Shown here one piece after another: positions 59,047 through 64,000 of a DNA stretch of 64,000 bases. Source of the stretch: Erythrobacter donghaensis (lineage in GTDB: Bacteria; Pseudomonadota; Alphaproteobacteria; Sphingomonadales; Sphingomonadaceae); NCBI RefSeq assembly GCF_002155425.1, contig NZ_MUYG01000009.1, positions 372,001-436,000 on the forward strand. The letters are read 5' to 3'. The position numbers and the translations under genes are program-made. The notes under the pieces were generated by a model, which was not told the origin of the DNA, did not search any database, and saw nothing but the letters and a program-made list of their open reading frames with translations. How positions within the stretch are numbered: the first letter of the stretch is position 1; the number at the start of each line of letters is the position of its first letter.

Positions 59047-59619
59047 TCAACGGAAGAAGCACTGCGTACCGGCATAAAACATCTCGACCTTGTCGCCGGT
59101 CACGAAACCGCCGATCGCTTTGCCCAGAGCGAATTCCTCGCCCAGCGTGCTGCCTTCGACCTTGGCGAAGCCGGGCGCCGCTTCAAGCGTCGCACGGGGC
59201 GATCCCAACTGGACATCGCCCGGAAGCCGGATGGTTCCGCGTGCCGCGGAATCGCCGTCCTGCGGCGTGTGCCAGTTCCAGCCGACCAGCCGTCCCTGCT
59301 GGAAATGCGCGGTCAATCCGCCGCCGAAATCAGTGAAGGTCATAGGCCCCGCCCCGCATTCGGGGTTCTGCCCACTGCGCAGCACTGGCCCGAGCGCGGC
59401 GGCGAGCGCCGCTTCAACCTCCTGCTGCCCGGCGGCGAAGTAGAACGCCTCGGCCCCGGCGGTCAGGCCCTCGGCGCGCAATTCGACCATGTCGGCGGCG
59501 ACCGGCGCCTGCGCGCCCTCGCCCTGCTGGCGTTCGGCCGGGCTCGGCACGTCACCGCTGTCGCAGCCCGCCAGCGCGAGCGCGCCGGCCAGCATCACGA
59601 GTGGCATTCGCATCGTCAT
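59047..59619 (-). CDS. Hypothetical lipoprotein
   Basis: 190 residues from ATG 59619, which overlaps the previous stop (ATGA). Lipobox LALAGC. Mature domain of unknown fold with PECGAGP and a single C-terminal Cys (AGTQCFFR). No recognised family. Confidence 0.7.
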   Translation of the reverse strand: MTMRMPLVMLAGALALAGCDSGDVPSPAERQQGEGAQAPVAADMVELRAEGLTAGAEAFYFAAGQQEVEAALAAALGPVLRSGQNPECGAGPMTFTDFGGGLTAHFQQGRLVGWNWHTPQDGDSAARGTIRLPGDVQLGSPRATLEAAPGFAKVEGSTLGEEFALGKAIGGFVTGDKVEMFYAGTQCFFR

Positions 59620-60221
59620 CGCTCCGTCCCTTGCCACCACGCCGCGCCGCGCACCCACGGCAGCGCCAGCACCGCGCCGAGCCCCGCTAGCGCCATATCC
59701 TTCTGCGCGTCAAACATGTCGCCCTGTTCGCCGTTATAGGCCCCGGCAGCCTCGGGGGCGAGCGCGAGGGTCAGGCTCCATTCGAAGATCTCGTAGACGC
59801 CGCCCACCGCCAGCACGGCGGTGACCGCGAAGAACAGCGCCATCCGCGCCGTAAGCCCCCAATATCGCACCCCCGCCTCGACCAGCGGCGCCGTCGCCAG
59901 CACACCGAAGGCGAAGTGGACCAGCCGGTCGAAATGGTTGCGTTCCGCGGTCAACGCGGGAAGCCACTCGCCATAGGGTACGAAGCTGTAGGACCAGCGC
60001 GCCGCGAAGAGGTGCAGCATCACGAAAGCGGTCATGCACGCGGCCGAGGCGTTGCTCACCGGCGTGCGGCGCAGCGCGCGCCACGCGAATGGCAGGCCGA
60101 TTGCCACCGGCCCGACCTGCAGCCATGTATTGCTAGGATAGAGCGCGCCCCAAGCACTCAGCGGAATGCCGAGGGCCACCACCGCCAGCATCCCGGTCTG
60201 TGCCCGTGGCAAAGACGGCAT
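59616..60221 (-). CDS. DUF2238 family membrane protein (YjdF-like)
   Basis: 201 residues from ATG 60221. Several membrane helices with RNHFDRLVHFAFGVLATAP and YEIFEWSLTLALAPEAAGAYNGEQGDMFDAQKDMA, the conserved core of DUF2238. Function unknown. It sits 10 bases after asd and couples to the next lipoprotein gene. Confidence 0.85.
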   Translation of the reverse strand: MPSLPRAQTGMLAVVALGIPLSAWGALYPSNTWLQVGPVAIGLPFAWRALRRTPVSNASAACMTAFVMLHLFAARWSYSFVPYGEWLPALTAERNHFDRLVHFAFGVLATAPLVEAGVRYWGLTARMALFFAVTAVLAVGGVYEIFEWSLTLALAPEAAGAYNGEQGDMFDAQKDMALAGLGAVLALPWVRGAAWWQGTER

Positions 60222-60231
60222 GGTAACGGGG

Positions 60232-61257
60232 TCAGCCCTTCTTGAGATGCCGCCGCCCGAGCAGTTCGGCGATCTGCACCGCGTTGAGCGCGGCACCTTT
60301 CCGCAGGTTGTCCGAGACGCACCACAGGGTGATCCCGTGCTCCACCGTTGGATCGTCGCGCACCCGGCTGACGAAGGTCGCGGCATCGCCGACGCATTCG
60401 ATCGGGGTGACGTATCCGCCATCCTCGCGCTTGTCGATCAGCATCACGCCGGGGGCTTCGCGCAGGATGTCCATCGCGGCCTCGGCGCTGAGCTCGTTCT
60501 CGAACTCGATATTCACCGCTTCCGAGTGGCCGACGAACACCGGCACGCGCACGCAGGTCGCGGTCAGCTTGATCTTGGGGTCGAGGATCTTCTTGGTCTC
60601 GACCACCATCTTCCACTCTTCCTTGGTCGAACCATCGTCGAGGAAGGTATCGATGTGGGGGATGACGTTGAAGGCGATCTGCTTGGTGAACTTTGCGGGC
60701 TCCACCGGATCGCCGACGAAGATCGCGCGGCTCTGGGTGAACAGCTCGTCCATCCCCGCCTTGCCCGCGCCCGAGACCGACTGGTAGGTCGAGACGACCA
60801 CGCGCTTGATCGTCGCGGCATCGTGCAGCGGCTTCAGCGCCACCACCAGCTGTGCGGTCGAGCAGTTGGGATTGGCGATGATGTTGCGCTTGGTATAGCC
60901 GTCGATCGCATCGGGGTTCACTTCCGGCACGATCAGCGGAACATCGGGGTCCATACGATAGAGCGACGAGTTGTCGATGACGATACAACCAGCCGCCGCC
61001 GCCTTGGGGGCATATTCCTTGGCCGGGCCCGAGCCTGCCGCGAACAGCGCGATGTCCCATCCGGCGAAGTCGAAATGCTCGATATTCTTGCACTTGAGCA
61101 TCTTGCCGGTGTCGCCGAATTCGACTTCCGTGCCGACCGACCGCGACGAGGCGACCGCGGCGACCTCGTCGCACGGAAACTCGCGCTCGGCCAAAACCTG
61201 CATCATCTCGCGCCCGACATTGCCGGTCGCGCCGACCACTGCCACCCGGTAACCCAT
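60232..61257 (-). CDS. asd: Aspartate-semialdehyde dehydrogenase
   Basis: 341 residues. NADP motif VGATGNVGREM, catalytic Cys in NPNCSTAQ, and the GxGxAGxxGM-type SGAGKAGMDEL segment; ends LLGRRHLKKG. Makes aspartate semialdehyde for lysine/DAP, threonine and methionine. First gene of a tight five-gene minus-strand run (gaps of 10 bases or overlaps). Confidence 0.96.
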   Translation of the reverse strand: MGYRVAVVGATGNVGREMMQVLAEREFPCDEVAAVASSRSVGTEVEFGDTGKMLKCKNIEHFDFAGWDIALFAAGSGPAKEYAPKAAAAGCIVIDNSSLYRMDPDVPLIVPEVNPDAIDGYTKRNIIANPNCSTAQLVVALKPLHDAATIKRVVVSTYQSVSGAGKAGMDELFTQSRAIFVGDPVEPAKFTKQIAFNVIPHIDTFLDDGSTKEEWKMVVETKKILDPKIKLTATCVRVPVFVGHSEAVNIEFENELSAEAAMDILREAPGVMLIDKREDGGYVTPIECVGDAATFVSRVRDDPTVEHGITLWCVSDNLRKGAALNAVQIAELLGRRHLKKG

Positions 61258-61285
61258 GTGAACTCCTGCAATCCTCCGAGCCAGC

Positions 61286-61376
61286 CGTCACCCTGAACTT
61301 GTTTCAGGGTCCATCCGGCCGCTCACGCCGCCGCTCTATGGTGCGAGATGGATGCTGAAACAAGTTCAGCATGACG
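61286..61376. repeat. Inverted-repeat element upstream of asd
   Basis: Arms of 30 bases (61286-61315 and 61347-61376) are inverted copies with four differences. The differences are paired: CCCTGAA/TTCAGGG in the left arm and TGCTGAA/TTCAGCA in the right arm each keep a full internal hairpin. The outer tips are CGTCA/TGACG. It lies between asd and the DPP4-like gene, on which it may also act as a terminator/spacer. Confidence 0.85.
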
Positions 61377-61400
61377 AATAGCTATGTCGAGAGAAGAAAA

Positions 61401-63641
61401 TTACTTCGGAGGCGTTACTTCGTGCCGCTGGAGAAAGCGGAAGATCGAGTTCCACACATGCGGACCGATGTTCGGGCCGGAGACGCGGTGGGTGTAGCCG
61501 GGGTAGAGCATCATCTCGAAGGGCGTGTTGCTTTCCTGAAGCACGCTGATGAGTTCCGAGGAGTTTTCGAACACCACATTGTCGTCCGCCATGCCGTGGA
61601 TCAGCAGCAGGGGATCGGCGATCTTGGTGGCTTCGGGGATCGCGCTGGCTTTCTCGTAAGCCTCGGGCACCTCGCGCGGATCGCCCATGTAGCGCTCGGT
61701 ATAGTGCGTGTCGTAGAGCTCCCAGCGGGTCACCGGCGCGCCGGAAATGCCCGCCGCATAAAGGCCAGGGTCGGCCTCGAGCTGCTTCAGCGTCATGTAG
61801 CCGCCATAGGACCAGCCATAGATCGCGACCTTGTCGGGATCGACGAAATCGAGGCTCTTCAGCCATTCCGCCCCCGCCTTCTGGTCGCGCACCTCGGCCC
61901 CGCCCATCGCGCGGTAAAGCGGCTGTTCGAAGTCCACGCCCCGGTTGGCCGAACCGCGATTGTCGAGCACGAAATAGACATAGCCCTTGTCGACGATCGA
62001 CTGCGCGAGCGCCCCACCCCAGCCCTTGGTCACCATCTGCGGCCCCGGCCCGCCGTAATGGCTGAAGAACACCGGGTAGCGCTTGCCCGGCTCCATCTTG
62101 GGCTTGAGCATCATCCAGTGCAGCGGCGTGCCGTCCTCGCCGGCAATGGTGCCGTATTCGGGGGTCACATGGCTCGCGAGGAAGGGCGCATAGGGGTGAT
62201 CGCCCTCGACCCGGTTCTCCTCGATCCACGCCACCCGCGCGCCATCGGGCGTGGCGAGATAGGACTGCGGCGGCTGGGCCGGATTGGAACGGCTGACATA
62301 GAGCAGCCTCCCCGCGCCATCCATGCTCGCAGAATTGGTGAAGTCGGGATCGGTGAGCAATTCCGGCTCCCCCGTCCCGTCCAGCCGGGCGCGGTAGATC
62401 TGCTGGGTCAGCACATCCTTGGTCGCCTGATAGGTGAAGGTGCCCGCCGTCTCGTCCACGCCGACAAGGCTGGTCGTGGGCGAGGCGCCAGAGGTAAGCT
62501 GCTGCCACTGGCCGTTCGCATAGCGGTAGAAATGGCCGTAGCCGTCCCGCTCGGACCACCACAGCAGCGATCCATCGCCGAGAAGGCGGTAATTGTCCGA
62601 GAGGTTCACCCAGTAATCGGGCCGCGCGGCGTCTTCGGTGAACCAGATCTGCGAGGCACCCGTCGCCGGATCGACCTTGAGCATGTCGATCTTTGTCTGC
62701 GCGCGGTCCTGCCGCTGGACATAGATCGCGCTGCCATCCGGCGCCCAATCGACCCGCGCGACATAGATATCGAGGTCGACGCCGAGATCGACCTTCACGC
62801 TCCCCGTCCCGTCGGGGTTTATCACGAACAGTTCGACCACGGCATTGTCGGTGCCCGCCGCCGGATAGCGCTGATCGAACACCTTGGTGCCCGTGGCGCC
62901 GATCGCCGCGCGGGTGACGATGCCGACCGCGGCTTCATCGGTGCGCTGGACGACGATGCGGCTGTCGTCCGGGCTCCACCAATAGCCCTGCAACCGCGCC
63001 ATTTCCTCCTGCGCGACGAATTCCGCCTCGCCCCAGCGGATCGTCTCGGCCTCGTCTGCTGGCGTGATCGGGGTGGCCTCTCCGCCGACCGGGCCGACCC
63101 ACAACCGCCGGTCGCGCACGAAGCTGACGAAGGCACCCTTGTTCGAGAGCTTGGGGTTGAGTTCGGTGCCCTCGGTATCGGTCAGCTGCGTCACCGTGCC
63201 GTCCAGCTTGGCGAGGAACAGGTCGCCATCCAGAGGCACCAGCACGCCGCTGCCATCACTCGCCCACTGGTAGGAGATGATGCCCTTCAGACTTCCGACG
63301 CGCGCGCGTTCGCGCTGCATCTTCTCGTCCTCGGACAGTTCGCGGCCCGATCCCAGCGCCTCGGAATCGACCAGCATCCGCCATTCGCGGGTGTCGATGT
63401 CATAGCCCCACAGGTCGTAGCGGTCGCGATCATCGGCGCGGTTGCGCAGCAGGGTGAGATAGCGCCCGTCCGGCGAGAGCTTCACCTGGCGCGGCGCGGG
63501 GCCATCGAGACCGGGGGAGGCAAAGACGCGTTCAAAGGTAAGCGGGGGAGCAGCTTCAGCCATCGTGGCGGTCTCCGCCAGCACGGGCGTTGTCAGACAG
63601 GTGGAGAGGGAAAGGGCAACCGCAGCAAGAACCGAACGCAT
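61401..63641 (-). CDS. S9 dipeptidyl-peptidase-IV-like peptidase, exported
   Basis: 746 residues. Signal peptide (SVLAAVALSLSTCLTTPVLA), then a DPP4-type beta-propeller with WGEAEFVAQEEMARLQGYWWSPD (the N-terminal Glu-Glu pair), then hydrolase: GWSYGGYMTL (Ser), ADDNVVFENS (Asp), GYTHRVSG (His). Removes X-Pro/X-Ala dipeptides in the periplasm. Second exported S9 peptidase in the window; together with the M2 enzyme it suggests peptide scavenging. Confidence 0.92.
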   Translation of the reverse strand: MRSVLAAVALSLSTCLTTPVLAETATMAEAAPPLTFERVFASPGLDGPAPRQVKLSPDGRYLTLLRNRADDRDRYDLWGYDIDTREWRMLVDSEALGSGRELSEDEKMQRERARVGSLKGIISYQWASDGSGVLVPLDGDLFLAKLDGTVTQLTDTEGTELNPKLSNKGAFVSFVRDRRLWVGPVGGEATPITPADEAETIRWGEAEFVAQEEMARLQGYWWSPDDSRIVVQRTDEAAVGIVTRAAIGATGTKVFDQRYPAAGTDNAVVELFVINPDGTGSVKVDLGVDLDIYVARVDWAPDGSAIYVQRQDRAQTKIDMLKVDPATGASQIWFTEDAARPDYWVNLSDNYRLLGDGSLLWWSERDGYGHFYRYANGQWQQLTSGASPTTSLVGVDETAGTFTYQATKDVLTQQIYRARLDGTGEPELLTDPDFTNSASMDGAGRLLYVSRSNPAQPPQSYLATPDGARVAWIEENRVEGDHPYAPFLASHVTPEYGTIAGEDGTPLHWMMLKPKMEPGKRYPVFFSHYGGPGPQMVTKGWGGALAQSIVDKGYVYFVLDNRGSANRGVDFEQPLYRAMGGAEVRDQKAGAEWLKSLDFVDPDKVAIYGWSYGGYMTLKQLEADPGLYAAGISGAPVTRWELYDTHYTERYMGDPREVPEAYEKASAIPEATKIADPLLLIHGMADDNVVFENSSELISVLQESNTPFEMMLYPGYTHRVSGPNIGPHVWNSIFRFLQRHEVTPPK

Positions 63642-63733
63642 TCAAAGCTCACCTCGTCATGGCAGACCGCACAGGTTGCGGTGCGCTCCGTTCCTCGCAA
63701 CCGCGCGGCGCAAAGGCAAGAGGCACGAACGAA

Positions 63734-63759
63734 AAGGGCGGCCCCGCAGAGCCGCCCTT
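63734..63759 (-). terminator. Rho-independent terminator of rplS
   Basis: A 9-bp stem AAGGGCGGC/GCCGCCCTT with an 8-base loop, continuing into a run of T on the minus strand (TTTTCGTT), 26 bases after the rplS stop. Confidence 0.8.
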
Positions 63760-63785
63760 CGCAAATTCACAAGCTTGAAAAAGCC

Positions 63786-64000
63786 TTACGCCTTGGGGGC
63801 GTTCATCTTGCGCTCGACGATACGCGCGCTCTTGCCGGTGCGGCCGCGCAGGTAATAGAGCTTGGCGCGACGCACCACGCCGCGGCGAACCACGGTGATG
63901 CTCTCGACGATCGGCGAGTAGAGCGGGAAGACGCGCTCGACGCCTTCGCCGAAGCTCATCTTGCGCACGGTGAAGTTCGAACCCATGCCGCGGTTCGAAC
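63786..64000 (-). CDS. rplS: 50S ribosomal protein L19 (5' part cut by window edge)
   Basis: The last ~71 residues of L19. In the visible part, [21 protein letters not shown] and [40 protein letters not shown] segments are diagnostic; the reading continues past the right edge. Followed by a terminator. Confidence 0.95.
   Translation of the reverse strand, partial: SNRGMGSNFTVRKMSFGEGVERVFPLYSPIVESITVVRRGVVRRAKLYYLRGRTGKSARIVERKMNAPKA

Noticed and set aside
63970..64000. GGTTCGAAC-like T-loop motif near the right edge as part of a tRNA gene
   Set aside because: The bases encode the conserved NRGMGSNF stretch of ribosomal protein L19 and no acceptor or anticodon stem is present.

Overview
The window looks like a piece of chromosome from an alphaproteobacterium of the Sphingomonadales, most like Erythrobacter/Porphyrobacter. 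This is inferred from the high GC content and from recognisable gene types: GGDEF-EAL-PilZ proteins, exosortase-A-associated glycan genes, many S9/M2 peptidases, and a terminase-like HTH protein. Almost all genes belong to ordinary core or metabolic families. No tRNA, rRNA, CRISPR array, insertion sequence or prophage structural module was seen.

Layout. 1-5.0 kb (minus): recN (cut by the left edge), an S9D glutamyl-endopeptidase-like peptidase, and bamD. 5.1-9.0 kb: an accessory block with an ankyrin lipoprotein, a class-3-lipase-like protein with an 11-residue alanine-rich repeat tail, a small unknown protein, a possibly broken ORF, and a divergent DUF2931 lipoprotein. It resembles a lipase effector with immunity proteins but has no secretion apparatus nearby. 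9.1-12.5 kb: an HTH protein, then a visibly AT-rich insert carrying one large ABC-type ATPase/TOPRIM protein (OLD/PARIS-like defence candidate) beside lepA. 14.4-19.4 kb (minus): two tandem GGDEF-EAL-PilZ paralogues, one with a degenerate EAL domain. 19.6-22.7 kb: phaC, phaZ and a DUF1761 membrane protein. 22.8-29.0 kb (minus): gltB-gltD. 29.3-33.2 kb: exosortase-A-associated glycosyltransferase and O-glycosylation ligase with two small membrane proteins.

33.3-39.7 kb: MaoC hydratase, thiolase, PPOX-family protein, DUF427, an N-acyl-D-amino-acid deacylase-like amidohydrolase, and DUF2855. 39.7-43.3 kb (minus): dnaN, then fabD, a secreted protein and fabG. 43.3-49.9 kb: a divergent murein-recycling pair (LD-carboxypeptidase and Mpl), an acyl-CoA synthetase, a methyltransferase, a GST and a DUF808 protein. 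50.1-51.4 kb: rpsF-rpsR-rplI with a strong terminator, then amn and a RidA protein. 53.3-61.3 kb (minus): two tight gene runs, asd to an alpha/beta hydrolase and an M2 peptidase to rimB-rimK. 61.4-63.6 kb: a DPP4-like S9 peptidase. 63.8-64.0 kb: the 3' end of rplS with its terminator.

Three intergenic inverted-repeat elements, at 24.26-24.35, 33.77-33.85 and 61.29-61.38 kb, share a two-hairpin design ending in the ATGACG motif. The parts most worth a second look are the lipase/ankyrin cassette, the AT-rich ATPase/TOPRIM gene with a 28-codon ORF in front of it, the degenerate EAL paralogue, the RimB-RimK operon, and the repeat family. All names rest on reading protein motifs by eye; no database search was run.
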